From positions 4,464,001 through 4,528,000 of the forward strand of contig NZ_CP053661.1 in the NCBI RefSeq assembly GCF_013177315.1: 64,000 nucleotides of DNA, read 5' to 3'. The notes beneath the pieces are model-generated. The model was not told the DNA's origin, did not search any database, and was given only the letters and a program-made list of their open reading frames with translations. Below are positions 54,323-64,000 of this stretch, piece by piece (the first letter of the stretch is position 1; each line of letters starts with the position of its first letter). Made by a program: the position numbers and the translations under genes. This stretch comes from Thermoleptolyngbya sichuanensis A183 (lineage in GTDB: Bacteria > Cyanobacteriota > Cyanobacteriia > Elainellales > Elainellaceae).

Positions 54323-56584
54323 CTAGACGCGATCGTGGAAGGTGCGGCTGATCACGTCTAGCTGCTGCGCCTGGGTGAGCTTGATGAAGTTGACCGCGTA
54401 GCCCGACACTCGAATCGTGAGTTGTGGATATTGTTCAGGATGCGCCATCGCGTCGAGCAAGGTTTCTCGATTGAGTACGTTGACGTTGACGTGATGCCCC
54501 TGACCGTGGAAATAGCCGTCTAGTAAGCTCACCAGATTTTGGATGCGATCGCCCGTCTGTTTCCCCAGTGCGTCAGGCACGATGGAAAAGGTGTAGGAAA
54601 TGCCGTCTTTGGCGTGGGCGTAGGGCAGTTTGGCGACAGAGGCGAGGGAGGCGATCGCCCCCTTGGTGTCGCGGCCGTGCATGGGGTTAGCACCGGGGGC
54701 AAAGGGCACGCCGGCCTTTCGCCCGTCAGGGGTGCTGCCCGTCTTCTTGCCGTAGACCACATTGGAGGTAATCGTCAGCACTGACTGGGTGGGCACGGCA
54801 TCGCGGTAGGTTTTATGCTGCCGCAGCTTGTTCATAAAGGTCGTCACCAAGTTCGCAGCGATCGCATCCACTCGGTCGTCATTGTTCCCAAACTTGGGAT
54901 AGTCACCTTCCACGGCGTAATCTACGGCCAGTCCGGCTTCATTCCGCAACACCTTCACCCTGGCATAGCGAATCGCAGACAGCGAATCCGCCACCACCGA
55001 AAGTCCTGCAATGCCGCAGGCCATCGTGCGATAAACGTCCCGATCATGCAGCGCCATTTCTAGCCGCTCGTAGCAGTACTTGTCGTGCATGTAGTGAATG
55101 ACGTTCAGCGTGTTGATGTATAGCTCTGCCAGCCAAGTGAGCAGTCTGTCGAATTTTTCCATCACCTCATCGGGGTCTAGATAATCCGACAGGATGGGGC
55201 GGAACGGGGGCGCTACTTGTTCGCCTGTGTTTTCATCGCGGCCGCCGTTGATGGCATAGAGCAGGGCCTTGGCCAGATTGACCCGTGCGCCAAAGAACTG
55301 CATTTGCTTGCCCACGCGCATCGCAGACACACAGCAGGCGATCGCATAATCATCGCCAAACTCGGGCCGCATCAGGTCATCGTTTTCATACTGAATTGAA
55401 CTGGTTTCAATAGAAATCCTGGCGCAATACTGCTTGAACGCATCCGGCAGCCGTTCAGACCACAGCACCGTCAGGTTGGGTTCGGGAGCCGGCCCCAGAT
55501 TGTTCAGCGTATGCAGCATTCGGAAACTGGTTTTTGTCACCAGGGGTCGCCCGTCTTCTCCCATGCCGCCAATGGATTCTGTCACCCAGGTCGGGTCGCC
55601 CGAAAATAGCTCGTTATACTCCGGCGTTCGCAGGAACCGCACCATCCGCAGCTTCATGACAAACTGGTCGATGAGTTCCTGAATGTCGATTTCCGTAGCC
55701 GTGCCGTTTCGCAGATCCCGCTCGCAGTAGATATCTAAGAACGTAGACACCCGCCCCAGCGACATTGCCGCGCCGTTTTGCTCTTTCACGGCGGCTAGAT
55801 AGCCAAAATAAAGCCACTGCACGGCTTCTTGGGCATTGGCGGCCGGGGCGCTGAGGTCACAGCCGTAGCTGGCGGCCATTTGCTTCAGTTCCTCCAGCGC
55901 CCGGATCTGCTCCGACAGTTCCTCCCGCAGCCGAATGGTGGGTTCGTCGCTGAGGGCTGCGAGCGACTGCTTCTGGTCTTTTTTGTCTTCAATCAGGCGA
56001 TCGCACCCATACAGCGCCACTCGCCGATAGTCGCCGATAATCCGCCCCCGCCCATAGGCATCGGGCAGCCCGGTGATAATCCCCGACCGCCGCGCCATCC
56101 GCATTTCCTGGGTGTAGGCATCAAACACGCCGTCGTTGTGCGTTTTGCGATACGTCGTGAAAATTGCCTCCGTTTCGGGGTCGAGCGTATAGCCGTAGGC
56201 ATTTAGCGCTGTTTTCACAACTCGGATGCCGCCAAAGGGCATTATGGCTCGCTTCAGCGGCTGGTCGGTTTGCAGCCCCACAATCCGCTCCAGTTCGCGG
56301 TTAATGTAGCCCGGCGGGTGGGAAGTGATACTCGACACCACCCGCGTATCGGCATCCAAAATGCCCCGTTCTCGCTCAGCTTGCATGAATTGCGTCACTT
56401 GCTGCCACAGGGTGCGCGTGGCAGCGGTGGGACGCGCTAAAAACGCCTCATTCCCGGTGTAGGGCGTGTAATTTTTCTGGATAAAGTCGCGCACGTCAAT
56501 CCGTTCTACCCAGACTCCGGGCACAAACCCGTCCCAGGGCGATCGCGCTTGACTGGCATCTGGTTCTAAAACAAGCGTTGGCAT
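54323..56584 (-). CDS. pflB: Formate C-acetyltransferase (pyruvate formate-lyase)
   Basis: 753 residues. The adjacent active-site cysteines are C417-C418 in [15 protein letters not shown]. The glycyl radical is G728 in [12 protein letters not shown] near the C-terminus. Both are spaced as in E. coli PflB (760 residues). It converts pyruvate and CoA to acetyl-CoA and formate under anoxia; the radical is cut by oxygen. AAGGAGG precedes the ATG. It lies 155 bp behind adhE in the same direction, forming a mixed-acid fermentation unit. Confidence 0.96.
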   Translation of the reverse strand: MPTLVLEPDASQARSPWDGFVPGVWVERIDVRDFIQKNYTPYTGNEAFLARPTAATRTLWQQVTQFMQAERERGILDADTRVVSSITSHPPGYINRELERIVGLQTDQPLKRAIMPFGGIRVVKTALNAYGYTLDPETEAIFTTYRKTHNDGVFDAYTQEMRMARRSGIITGLPDAYGRGRIIGDYRRVALYGCDRLIEDKKDQKQSLAALSDEPTIRLREELSEQIRALEELKQMAASYGCDLSAPAANAQEAVQWLYFGYLAAVKEQNGAAMSLGRVSTFLDIYCERDLRNGTATEIDIQELIDQFVMKLRMVRFLRTPEYNELFSGDPTWVTESIGGMGEDGRPLVTKTSFRMLHTLNNLGPAPEPNLTVLWSERLPDAFKQYCARISIETSSIQYENDDLMRPEFGDDYAIACCVSAMRVGKQMQFFGARVNLAKALLYAINGGRDENTGEQVAPPFRPILSDYLDPDEVMEKFDRLLTWLAELYINTLNVIHYMHDKYCYERLEMALHDRDVYRTMACGIAGLSVVADSLSAIRYARVKVLRNEAGLAVDYAVEGDYPKFGNNDDRVDAIAANLVTTFMNKLRQHKTYRDAVPTQSVLTITSNVVYGKKTGSTPDGRKAGVPFAPGANPMHGRDTKGAIASLASVAKLPYAHAKDGISYTFSIVPDALGKQTGDRIQNLVSLLDGYFHGQGHHVNVNVLNRETLLDAMAHPEQYPQLTIRVSGYAVNFIKLTQAQQLDVISRTFHDRV

Positions 56585-56595
56585 AGTGCCTCCTT

Positions 56596-56677
56596 GAACG
56601 TAAGACCTGAAGGTAAGACCTGGACGTAAAAACCTGAACGTAAGACTTGAAGGTAAGACTTGAAGGTAAGACCTGAA
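56596..56677. repeat. 13-bp tandem repeat between adhE and pflB
   Basis: GGTAAGACCTGAA and variants repeat six times in the 155-bp adhE-pflB spacer, close to the pflB ribosome site. Confidence 0.85.
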
Positions 56678-56739
56678 ATCAGAAAAAGCGGCGGGTTCGC
56701 GGGGCCAGCCAGATTCCGGGCCGGCCCCGCGCCGGGGGG

Positions 56740-59520
56740 CTATGAGTCGTCCGCCGCTAAAGAGGGAATCGAGGGCATCTCCGCCATTACCGAGGCAGAC
56801 AGATCGCCTACGTTCGCAGGTTCATGCTCGCTGGGGTTTGGCGCAAGCTGCTGACTGGCGCGGGCAATTTCTGCGCGATAGCACAGCGGCACGTCGTCTG
56901 GATCGGCCTGGGGTCCCTCGTAGGCCAACACAAATAGCTCCTTCAGGTCTTGAATCAGCGGGTAGCGAGGATTTGCCCCCGTGCATTGGTCGTCGAAGGC
57001 GCGGTTGGCCAGGTTATCTAGCTGGGCATAGAACGAAGCGCGATCGCCCCCCGGATAGGAGGCCTGACCCATCTGACTGAGCGCTTCCGCCAGGGTTGCC
57101 GGAATCTCGACATTGCGCTTCAGTTCTTCCACTGCGATGATCAGCCGTTCCACCTTTTCATCGGCTGTGTTGCCCCCCAGGTGCAGATGGTCGGCGATCT
57201 GGGCGTAGCGGGCCTTGGCGTTGGGATATTTGTATTGCGGGAAGATCGCCTGCTTAAAGGGCTGATCCGTAGCGTTGTAGCGAATCACATGGGAAATTAG
57301 CAGCGCATTGGCCAACCCGTGCGGAACGTGGAACACCGCGCCAAGCTGGTGCGCCATCGAATGGCAGATGCCCAAAAACGCATTGGCAAAGGCCATGCCC
57401 GCAATCGTGGCGGCATAGTGAACCCGTTCGCGGGCTTCGGGATCGCGGCCCCCGTTGCGATAGGAGCGCGGCAGATATTGGAACAGAAGGGCGATCGCCT
57501 CTAGCGCCAGCCCGTTGGTAAAGTCCGTCGCAAACACCGACACATAGGCTTCAACTGCATGGGTCAGCGCGTCAATCCCGCTCCAGGCCGTCAGCTTGGG
57601 CGGCATCGTCAGCACCAGATCCGGGTCTACAATCGCCATGCTAGGAGTCAGGGCATAGTCTGCCAGGGGATATTTAATGCCCTCCCGGTCATCCGTAACC
57701 ACGGCAAAAGGCGTGACCTCAGACCCCGTTCCTGAGGTAGTCGGAATCGCCACCAGCAGGGCTTTTTGACCCAGCGGCGGCAGTTCATACACCCGCTTAC
57801 GAATGTCCATAAACCGCATAGCCACGCCCGCAAATTCCACCTCCGGCTGCTCATACATCAGCCACATGATCTTGGCCGCATCCATCGGCGAGCCGCCGCC
57901 CAGCGCAATAATCACGTCCGGCTGAAACCGCCGCAACTGCTCCAGCCCGCGATTCACATTCGATAGTGTCGGATCAGGTTCGACATCGTGAAACACGTCG
58001 TAGCGAATTTCCAAATTCTCCAGAACCCGCGTGACAGGGTTGACCATGCCTAGGTCAAAGAGCGGCTTATCGGTCACAATAAATGCCCGCCGCCTGCCCG
58101 CCAAGTCGCCCAGTGCCATTGGCAAGCAGCCGCTTTTGAAGTAAACCTTCGGCGGCACGCGGAACCAAAGCATGTTTTCGCGCCGCTGCGACACGGTTTT
58201 GATATTTAGCAGGTGATGCACAGTGACATTGCCAGAGACCGAGTTGCCCCCCCAAGTGCCGCAGCCCAGCGTCAGCGACGGGTCAAGCCTGAAGTTATAC
58301 AAGTCGCCAATTGCTCCTTGGGAGGCCGGTGTGTTGATCAGCACGCGCCCTGTCTGCATTCGGGTTTCAAAAAGCTGAATTTCGGAACGCTGAGCGGTGT
58401 CGATGTAGAGCGCGGCGGTGTGCCCCTTGCCGCCAAAGTTAATTAGCTCCTCGGCGCGGGCGATCGCCCCTTCAAAGTTTGCTGCCCGATAAAACGCCAG
58501 AATCGGCGACAGTTTTTCCCAGGCAAACGCCTCATCTAGGGCCACTCGGTCGGTTTCAGCCATCAGCACCTTGGTTTGTGGCGGCACCGAGATTCCCGCC
58601 AGCTTCGCCAGCGTTTGCACCGACTGACCCACAATCGCCGCATTGAGCCGCCCATTCTGCACAATCTGTTCGCCCAGTTTCGCCTTCTCCTCTGGCTTCA
58701 GGAAATAAGCGCCCCGTGTCGTAAACTCTTGCTTCACTGCGTCGTAGATTGGCTCAACCACAATCACCGACTGCTCCGACGCGCAAATCATGCCGTTATC
58801 AAACGTTTTGCTGAGTAAGATAGAACTCACTGCCGTTTGAATATCCGCGCTTTCGGCAATCACGGCGGGCGTGTTTCCTGCACCCACCCCCAGCGACGGA
58901 TGCCCGGATGAGTAAGCAGCCTGCACCATCCCCGGCCCGCCCGTCGCCAAAATCAGCTTGATATCCGGGTGCTGCATCAAGGCCTGCGATAGCTCCACCG
59001 ATGGCTCATCAATCCAGCCAATGATGTGATCCGGCGCACCGGCCGCCACAGCCGCCTGAAGAATTAGTCGGGCTGCTTCAACTGTGCAGCGCTTGGCACG
59101 GGGATGGGGTGAAAAAATAATGGCATTGCGGGTTTTCAGGGAAATGAGCGACTTGAAAATGGCGGTCGAAGTTGGGTTCGTTGTGGGCACAATGCCTGCC
59201 AGAATGCCCACAGGTTCGGCAATTTTTTGAATGCCAAAGGTATCATCTTCTTCGATCAGCCCGCAGGTGCGCTCATGCTTGTACTTGTTGTAGATAATTT
59301 CCGAGGCAAAGTGGTTTTTGATCACCTTGTCCTCAACAATGCCCATCCCGGTTTCTGCAACGGCCAGCTTGGCCAGATCAATCCGGTGGGCATTAGCCGC
59401 CTGAGCAGCTTGCTTAAAAATCCAGTCTACCTGGCTCTGGGTATAGGTTGCGTATTGAGCCTGGGCTGCCTTGACTTGTTCGATCAGCGTTTCCAATTCT
59501 TGAATCGTAGTAACCTGCAT
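56740..59520 (-). CDS. adhE: Bifunctional acetaldehyde-CoA/alcohol dehydrogenase
   Basis: 926 residues, two enzymes in one chain. N-terminal ~450: aldehyde dehydrogenase with catalytic Cys in [14 protein letters not shown] near residue 248. C-terminal ~460-870: iron-type alcohol dehydrogenase with [15 protein letters not shown] and the metal-ligand region [21 protein letters not shown]. It reduces acetyl-CoA to ethanol, regenerating NAD. About 35 residues longer than E. coli AdhE, mainly at the C-terminus. AGGAG stands before the ATG. Next in line is pflB, which supplies its acetyl-CoA. Confidence 0.96.
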   Translation of the reverse strand: MQVTTIQELETLIEQVKAAQAQYATYTQSQVDWIFKQAAQAANAHRIDLAKLAVAETGMGIVEDKVIKNHFASEIIYNKYKHERTCGLIEEDDTFGIQKIAEPVGILAGIVPTTNPTSTAIFKSLISLKTRNAIIFSPHPRAKRCTVEAARLILQAAVAAGAPDHIIGWIDEPSVELSQALMQHPDIKLILATGGPGMVQAAYSSGHPSLGVGAGNTPAVIAESADIQTAVSSILLSKTFDNGMICASEQSVIVVEPIYDAVKQEFTTRGAYFLKPEEKAKLGEQIVQNGRLNAAIVGQSVQTLAKLAGISVPPQTKVLMAETDRVALDEAFAWEKLSPILAFYRAANFEGAIARAEELINFGGKGHTAALYIDTAQRSEIQLFETRMQTGRVLINTPASQGAIGDLYNFRLDPSLTLGCGTWGGNSVSGNVTVHHLLNIKTVSQRRENMLWFRVPPKVYFKSGCLPMALGDLAGRRRAFIVTDKPLFDLGMVNPVTRVLENLEIRYDVFHDVEPDPTLSNVNRGLEQLRRFQPDVIIALGGGSPMDAAKIMWLMYEQPEVEFAGVAMRFMDIRKRVYELPPLGQKALLVAIPTTSGTGSEVTPFAVVTDDREGIKYPLADYALTPSMAIVDPDLVLTMPPKLTAWSGIDALTHAVEAYVSVFATDFTNGLALEAIALLFQYLPRSYRNGGRDPEARERVHYAATIAGMAFANAFLGICHSMAHQLGAVFHVPHGLANALLISHVIRYNATDQPFKQAIFPQYKYPNAKARYAQIADHLHLGGNTADEKVERLIIAVEELKRNVEIPATLAEALSQMGQASYPGGDRASFYAQLDNLANRAFDDQCTGANPRYPLIQDLKELFVLAYEGPQADPDDVPLCYRAEIARASQQLAPNPSEHEPANVGDLSASVMAEMPSIPSLAADDS

Positions 59521-59893
59521 AGGGACTCCTTAACTGGTGTGAGTAGGTGTGGATCTGAGTCGGCGGTGTAGCGTCTACGATCTTCAAGCGTTAGCGCAGT
59601 GTGTGTCTCCAAATACGTTTCCAACTGCGTTTCCAAATGCGCTTCCAGACGTGCTTCCAACTGCGCTTCCAACTGCGTGCCCAACTGTGCTTCAGCAAAA
59701 CCAGCAGGAGGATCTTTGGGCTTCACCAAACCTTCTCTCTAGTTTCCTCACAAGCTGAACAGTGCCATCATCAATCCCTACAAAATTCCTGCAACGTGAG
59801 GGTCAAGGCAAGCTCAGGGTCAGGCTCAATACGCATCCAGTTTTGAGGCTCCTTAATGCTCCTTAATGCTCTTTCTGAGCCTGACTCTCCTGC
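59521..59893. repeat. Intergenic gap with 12-bp tandem repeat
   Basis: 373 bp. At about 59590-59698 units like GCGCTTCCAACT repeat seven to eight times. On the minus strand one frame reads LEAQ/LEAR/LEAH/LETQ, but this frame runs into adhE and is probably not a gene. CTCCTTAATG is doubled near 59850. Confidence 0.75.
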
Positions 59894-60613
59894 CTATGAG
59901 CGCGTCACGGCTTCTTTTTCCTCAGCTTTCTCAATCAAAACTGGCTCTGCGACGGTGTTTGACGGCAATTCCTGAAGGGGTTCGTAGCCGAGTCTGCCGG
60001 TATGGTCTGCTTGCTGACAGGCCACCATCGTTTTTACGTGTTCTCGCTCATCATCGCGAATGGCAACAAACACGTCATACAGATTGTTAATTGCTGGACG
60101 ACGCTCCTGCGGAGGATGGGCCGTTTGAAACGCATCAAACAGATACAGATCGCCCGTTTGGTAATATTCAAGGGCTACTTGAGGAGCAGGCTGAGCCTTT
60201 AGGGTTTCGCCTTCCTGCACCAAGAACAGGTCGTAGGTATGATAGGCATGTTCCTCTACTAGCTCCATAAAGTGATACGCCGACTTGGGTGAGATAATAT
60301 ACAACGCCACGATAATCCAGTAGTAGAGCAAGGCAACGCTGCGGGCTAGAAGGCGATCGCCCCAATGTTGGCTGCCCCCCAGCGCTTCCATAATCAGCAG
60401 ATGGTGTAGCTCGTTCCAGGACTCGGCAAAGTGAACCTTGAGCCACTCCACACGCCGCCACAATCCCAGCGTCTCGTACAAATGCAAAACCGACAGGTAA
60501 GAAAAGTAGGGAACGCGAGCCACAGTTTCCAGGACGTAAAACCGAGGAATCGGGCGATCGTGATAAATCTGGTTGATCACAAACACCAGCACGCCAACGA
60601 GTAACTTAACCAT
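59894..60613 (-). CDS. Alternative (plastid-terminal-type) quinol oxidase
   Basis: 239 residues. Di-iron ligands of the AOX/PTOX family are visible: Glu29 (YVLETVARVPYF), E68-x-x-H71 in ESWNELHHLLIMEALGG, Glu120/121 in LVEEHAYHTYD and E189-x-x-H192 in RDDEREHVKTM. The sequence is closer to plastid terminal oxidase than to mitochondrial AOX. It oxidises plastoquinol with O2 to water, without proton pumping, at the membrane surface. It lies 373 bp upstream of adhE in the same direction and is divergent from the HxlR gene. Confidence 0.93.
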   Translation of the reverse strand: MVKLLVGVLVFVINQIYHDRPIPRFYVLETVARVPYFSYLSVLHLYETLGLWRRVEWLKVHFAESWNELHHLLIMEALGGSQHWGDRLLARSVALLYYWIIVALYIISPKSAYHFMELVEEHAYHTYDLFLVQEGETLKAQPAPQVALEYYQTGDLYLFDAFQTAHPPQERRPAINNLYDVFVAIRDDEREHVKTMVACQQADHTGRLGYEPLQELPSNTVAEPVLIEKAEEKEAVTRS

Positions 60614-60979
60614 TCAGCCAATTCTCCAAAAAGTGAGTGTGCAACGGGCAGCTTGAAGCGGGATGGAATGTACCGATGCACAAGTGCCCAGATGACAGCA
60701 GGACTAAGGCAGCGGTTTGTCGAGTACTTGCCTTTGCCCCCATGATGAAAGACGTGCCTCAGGAGGACAAGACAGTTTCCAGAATGCACACCCAGTTACC
60801 CAGAGGAAAAGAATCAGATGGGTGCTGGATTTGGGCGGAACCGGAAGAAAACGTTAAACCTGACGAATTCGTATCCCTTGCACTAATAGCCTGGTATCGG
60901 GTCGAAGAAGCTATTGGATGGATCACTTGCTAATCCTGAGATAGATCAATTACACCCCCAAAGTTCAGGAGATAGTCCG
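60614..60979. other. Divergent intergenic region oxidase / HxlR regulator
   Basis: 366 bp that should hold both promoters and possibly the HxlR operator. The plus-strand open frame at 60637-60933 has no family features. Specific boxes not resolved. Confidence 0.5.
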
Positions 60980-61486
60980 TTGGATTCTCGCTCTTATTCT
61001 TCCTCTGATTTCAAATGCCCGATTCAGTTTACGCTTGACTTGATTGGCAGCAAGTGGGCAATTTTGATTTTGCGCGAGCTGTTTGCCAGTGCGCCAAATC
61101 AGAATGGTCGCCCTGCCCGCCGAACCCATGAATTTCTCGATGCACTGCCAGGGCTAAGCACCAAAACGCTGATGGCGCGGCTGCGGGAGCTAGAAGAACA
61201 CGGACTCATTGAGCGGACGGTCTATGCAGAGATTCCGCCCCGTGTGGAGTATCGGTTGACGGACAAGGGCCGAGAAATTCAGCCCGTGATGGCGGCGCTA
61301 CATCAGGTGGGGATGCGCTGGCTTCAGCAGGGGGTCTGCGAGTGTCCGCTGGATATGCCTCATCAGGAAGCGCCGCAGCCCGACGCTTTGCCCAACGCTT
61401 TGCCCGACGCTTTAACGGCGATCGCCCCCAACACCCAGCCCCATCTCGCCGCCTGTAGCAGCAGCAGAGTAGAATCACAGGTGTAA
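60980..61486 (+). CDS. HxlR-family transcriptional regulator
   Basis: 168 residues from TTG 60980, chosen because AGGAGA lies seven bases upstream; the frame is open 66 bases further without a better start. Winged helix-turn-helix of HxlR type: KCPIQFTLDLIGSKWAILILREL, HEFLDALPGLSTKTLMARLRELEEHGLIER and VEYRLTDKGRE. The Cys just before the first helix is the redox- or ligand-sensing position in several family members. The ~45-residue tail is low complexity with ALP(N/D) repeats. Divergent from the quinol oxidase and 187 bp before an iron permease, either of which could be its target. Confidence 0.88.
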   Translation: MDSRSYSSSDFKCPIQFTLDLIGSKWAILILRELFASAPNQNGRPARRTHEFLDALPGLSTKTLMARLRELEEHGLIERTVYAEIPPRVEYRLTDKGREIQPVMAALHQVGMRWLQQGVCECPLDMPHQEAPQPDALPNALPDALTAIAPNTQPHLAACSSSRVESQV

Positions 61487-61496
61487 TCGTTGATTG

Positions 61497-61625
61497 CGAT
61501 GCTGGTTGCAATTCCTGGTTGCAATCCCTGGTTGCGATGCTGGTTGCAATTCTTGGTTGCAATTCCTGGTTGCAATCCCTGGTTGCAATCCCTGGTTGTA
61601 ATGGCGGTTGTAATTGCGGTTGTAA
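61497..61625. repeat. 12-13-bp tandem repeat
   Basis: GGTTGCAATCCCT and variants repeat about ten times between the HxlR gene and the iron permease. Confidence 0.88.
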
Positions 61626-61672
61626 CCGTCAATACTTGCGAGTCTGTTCTTGAGTTGGGGCTGTTTGAACCA

Positions 61673-62620
61673 ATGGATTTAACGGCTGCTTTGCCTGCAT
61701 TTGTGGTGACGTTGCGCGAGGGCGTAGAGGCGGCGCTGGTGGTGGGCATCGTGCTGGCCTGCCTCAGCAAGGCGGGCCAGTCCCGGTTGAACCCGTGGGT
61801 CTACGGCGGCATTGGCGCAGGGCTGGCGGGCAGCGTGCTGGTGGGTGTGCTGCTGGGCGGCGTGCTGACGGCGCTGAACCAGTCTCAGCAGCGCTATGCC
61901 CCTGTGCTGCGGCAGGCGATGGAGGCGGGATTTGGGCTGGTGGCGATCGCCCTCCTGAGCTGGATGCTGGTGTGGATGACGCGGCAGGCCCGCAGCCTCA
62001 AGGCAGAGGTGGAAGGTGCGGTCACGTCGGCTTTGCAGCAAGACGGCGCAGGCTGGGGCGTGTTTGGGCTAATCACCATTGCCGTGCTGCGGGAAGGATT
62101 CGAGACGGTGCTGTTTCTGGCGGCGCAGTTTCAGGACGGGCTGGCTCCGGCGCTGGGCGCGATAGCGGGCTTGGTGGGCGCAGTGACCATTGGGGTGCTG
62201 CTGTTTCAACTGGGCGTGAAAATCAACCTGAGGCGCTTCTTTCAGGTGATGGGGGTGCTGCTGCTGCTGATCGTGTCGGGGCTGGTGATCTCCATGCTGC
62301 GTCATGTAGACCTGGCGATCGCCGCCTGGGTGCAACTTCATCCCGCCTGGGCAAATCTCTGCTTTAGCGCCGGGCCAGACTGCGTGCTGGGGCCGCAGGT
62401 GTGGGATGCCCGCGCCGTGCTGCCCGACAAAAAATTTCCCGGCGTGCTGCTAAAGGCGCTGCTGGGCTACCGCGACCAGCTGTATCTGGCACAGGCGATC
62501 GCCTACCTGGCGTTTTTGGGAATCGTCGGCTGGCTCTATTTCCAGAGCCTCAGCCCTCAGAGCGCTGGCCCTACAGCAAAAAGCGTAAAAACAAACTCGC
62601 CAAGCCCCCAAGAGCACTAA
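61673..62620 (+). CDS. FTR1-family iron permease
   Basis: 315 residues from ATG 61673 (MDLTAALPAFVVTLREG); the frame continues through the tandem repeat upstream, which is unlikely to be coding. Seven membrane segments. Two REGxE motifs, LREGVEAAL near residue 15 and LREGFETVL near residue 143, bind Fe3+ in the yeast FTR1/EfeU family. It takes up iron across the plasma membrane. Its last 50 bases overlap the end of the convergent pentapeptide-repeat gene. Confidence 0.9.
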   Translation: MDLTAALPAFVVTLREGVEAALVVGIVLACLSKAGQSRLNPWVYGGIGAGLAGSVLVGVLLGGVLTALNQSQQRYAPVLRQAMEAGFGLVAIALLSWMLVWMTRQARSLKAEVEGAVTSALQQDGAGWGVFGLITIAVLREGFETVLFLAAQFQDGLAPALGAIAGLVGAVTIGVLLFQLGVKINLRRFFQVMGVLLLLIVSGLVISMLRHVDLAIAAWVQLHPAWANLCFSAGPDCVLGPQVWDARAVLPDKKFPGVLLKALLGYRDQLYLAQAIAYLAFLGIVGWLYFQSLSPQSAGPTAKSVKTNSPSPQEH

Positions 62621-63359
62621 CCACATTGCCAACCCCGTTGCTGCGCCGCTGGGCCCGCCGTTCCCGCTCTTCGGCTGCCAGCACTTGCTCAATCCCAGTG
62701 ACAAACCGCTCTGAAAGCTGCTGCCCTGGAATGTTTCCCTGGGCCAAAAACATTTGCTGGGCCTGCCGTCCGTCTTCCATTGCCCCTGCTTCATCGCCCA
62801 ACTGAAGCCGCGCAATGCCCCGCGCCAGCATCGCGCTTGAAAAGTCAGGCTGGCGACTAAGGCTCTGATTGAAATACTGAATCGCATCGGGGAAGTTGCC
62901 GCGCTGCGCCTCTGCCAACCCCCAGAGGTACAACTGCTCCACCGACACCAGGTTTTCGGGCAGCCCAATCGCCCGCCACAGGTTTGCCCCGTCCAGCAGC
63001 GCCCCGGTCAGATTTGCGCCATAGAGGTAGGCTTCGCGCAAGTCTGCCCCGCGCAAATCTGCCCCACGCAGGTCGGCTCCACCCAGATTGGCATAGGACA
63101 AGACCGCCCCTTGCAGGTTTGCCCCTTGCAGGTTTGCCCCTTGCAAGTTTGCCCGGTTCAGGTTCGCCAAACTCAGGTCAGAACGGCTGACATCTACCCC
63201 CGACAGATTGGTGAACACCAGCCCCGCCCGGTGCAAATCACACTGCTGGCACTGACGATTTGCAAGCAACCGCTGCACATGCTCAAGATTTTCGGCGCGG
63301 GCAGGCAGGGCCACACCCAGCGCAGCCAACAGCCCTAGAGAAACGAGTTTGGAGTTCAT
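62571..63359 (-). CDS. Exported pentapeptide-repeat protein with TPR-like C-terminus
   Basis: 262 residues from ATG 63359. A signal peptide (LVSLGLLAALGVALPARA) then a paired-Cys segment (CQQCDLHRAGL), and about 16 pentapeptide units of A(D/N)LxG type over residues ~45-130 (ANLQGANLQGANLQG; ADLRGADLRGADLRE), which fold as a right-handed beta helix. Residues ~140-215 look like a TPR pair (LYLWGLAEAQRGNFPDAIQYFNQSL). It ends in a hydrophobic stretch. The NRQCQQCDLxxA opening is common in cyanobacterial exported pentapeptide proteins. Role unknown. Confidence 0.88.
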   Translation of the reverse strand: MNSKLVSLGLLAALGVALPARAENLEHVQRLLANRQCQQCDLHRAGLVFTNLSGVDVSRSDLSLANLNRANLQGANLQGANLQGAVLSYANLGGADLRGADLRGADLREAYLYGANLTGALLDGANLWRAIGLPENLVSVEQLYLWGLAEAQRGNFPDAIQYFNQSLSRQPDFSSAMLARGIARLQLGDEAGAMEDGRQAQQMFLAQGNIPGQQLSERFVTGIEQVLAAEERERRAQRRSNGVGNVVSALGGLASLFLRFLL

Positions 63360-63628
63360 AGCGTTGTTCAAAACCGGGTGGAGGAGTTCCGCGATATCGC
63401 TGCTATACAGTGTGCAATACGGTGTGAGCAGTACGGTATGAGCCAACTGTGGGAGCTAGCCCTGAGAATCAACCGCTGCAACACACACTGCAACACTGCA
63501 ACATCACATTGCCCAAAAGTGTACTGAGAAATCGCAAAAACGGAGCATTAATTTTAATTTTGGCGCTGCGCGAGGGTCGTTACGCTGTGATATAGTACAC
63601 ATGTTCTTTTTTTTGGGAGGCGATCACG

Positions 63629-64000
63629 ATGGCAGTCAAACCGATTCCTGATGGATATCCAGCGGTGACTCCGTATCTGATTGTGCATGACGCGGCAGGG
63701 GCGATCGCCTTCTATGAGCAGGCGTTTGGGGCAACGGAGCTAATGCGCCTGGCTGACCCATCGGGCAAGCTGGCCCACGCCGAAATCAAAATCGGCAACT
63801 CGCCCATCATGCTGTCCGACGAGTTTCCGGAGATGGATCATCGCAGCGCCCAAGCCATTGGCGGAACGCCTGTCAGCCTGATGGTCTATGTAGAAGATGT
63901 GGATTCGCTGTTTAATCGGGCGATCGCCGCAGGGGCAACGGAAATTCGCCCCGTGGAAAATCAGTTCTATGGCGATCGCGCGGGTACGCTGGCCGATCCG
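63629..64000 (+). CDS. VOC/PhnB-like glyoxalase-fold protein, N-terminal part (cut by window edge)
   Basis: 124 residues visible with no stop. ATG 63629 has GGGAGG eight bases upstream. VTPYLIVHDAAGAIAFYEQAFGA, AEIKIGNSPIMLSDE and VSLMVYVEDVDSLFNRA are the paired beta-alpha-beta modules of the vicinal oxygen chelate superfamily, PhnB-like subgroup. The reaction is unknown; members include metal-dependent lyases, dioxygenases and binding proteins. Confidence 0.88.
   Translation, partial: MAVKPIPDGYPAVTPYLIVHDAAGAIAFYEQAFGATELMRLADPSGKLAHAEIKIGNSPIMLSDEFPEMDHRSAQAIGGTPVSLMVYVEDVDSLFNRAIAAGATEIRPVENQFYGDRAGTLADP

Noticed and set aside
59484..59729. Minus-strand frame with LEAQ/LETQ tetrapeptide repeats before adhE
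   Set aside because: The pattern follows directly from a 12-bp tandem repeat and the frame runs into the adhE start; similar non-coding arrays are common here.
60637..60933. 98-codon plus-strand frame before the HxlR gene
   Set aside because: No motif; lies where divergent promoters are expected.
1..64000. Frequent GCGATCGC octamers
   Set aside because: HIP1 is a known genome-wide cyanobacterial motif; useful for placing the organism but not annotated site by site.
1..64000. tRNA or rRNA genes
   Set aside because: Looked in all gaps for TTCGA-type T-loops with matching acceptor stems and saw none; a covariance-model search would settle it.

Overview
This is a chromosomal segment of a cyanobacterium. 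It carries psbV (photosystem II cytochrome c-550), nblS/hik33, a plastid-terminal-oxidase-type quinol oxidase, a GluR0-type glutamate-gated channel, a DUF760 protein and very many GCGATCGC (HIP1) octamers. The mix of photosynthesis genes with a complete mixed-acid fermentation set (adhE, pflB, pflA) and many dispersed palindromic repeats suggests a filamentous, mat-type lineage such as Leptolyngbya relatives. That placement is an inference, not a sequence match.

Layout. 1-8.7 kb: 3' end of hpd, gltS, an amidase, DUF924, a seven-bladed WD40 protein, psbV, a CheY-like regulator, a NUDIX hydrolase, ridA and DUF760. 8.7-16.3 kb: mutY, insertion sequence copy 1, nblS, a glycosyltransferase and the GluR0-like channel. 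16.5-26.3 kb: alaS, a 2.1-kb gene-poor repeat-rich gap, a degenerate-receiver diguanylate cyclase overlapping a VanX-like dipeptidase, a CAP-domain protein, DUF1499 and a PPC-domain protein. 26.5-35 kb: insertion sequence copy 2, a ROK/histidine-kinase fusion, a peptide ABC permease, nei, an ABC-2 permease and a CorC/HlyC-type CBS protein. 35.4-40.7 kb: mfd, an HNH nuclease, an M48 peptidase and a small secreted protein.

40.7-43.8 kb holds the most interesting locus. An 817-residue fusion of an aminoglycoside-phosphotransferase-like kinase with a HopA1-like domain lies downstream of a 71-residue peptide gene on the same strand. The peptide has an acidic leader ending in Gly-Gly and a cysteine-free core of 33 residues, 15 of them Arg and 8 of them Ser/Thr. 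Kinase plus HopA1 pairs are the split dehydratases of thioamitides and class V lanthipeptides, so this looks like a compact ribosomal peptide (RiPP) system with a fused Ser/Thr dehydratase and an unusual poly-Arg substrate.

44.4-52.5 kb: an OmpR-type regulator, a urate-degradation pair (hpxO-uraH), ppsA, mtnP and pflA. 52.6-63.4 kb: insertion sequence copy 3 sits between pflB and pflA. The reading order on the minus strand is quinol oxidase, adhE, pflB, insertion sequence, pflA. A divergent HxlR regulator and an FTR1 iron permease follow, then a pentapeptide-repeat protein and the start of a VOC protein cut by the window edge.

Three full-length 1,517-bp copies of one insertion sequence and at least four families of short MITE-like inverted repeats populate the intergenic space. 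Several of them abut or form the stop codon of the neighbouring gene. I saw no tRNA, rRNA or CRISPR array.
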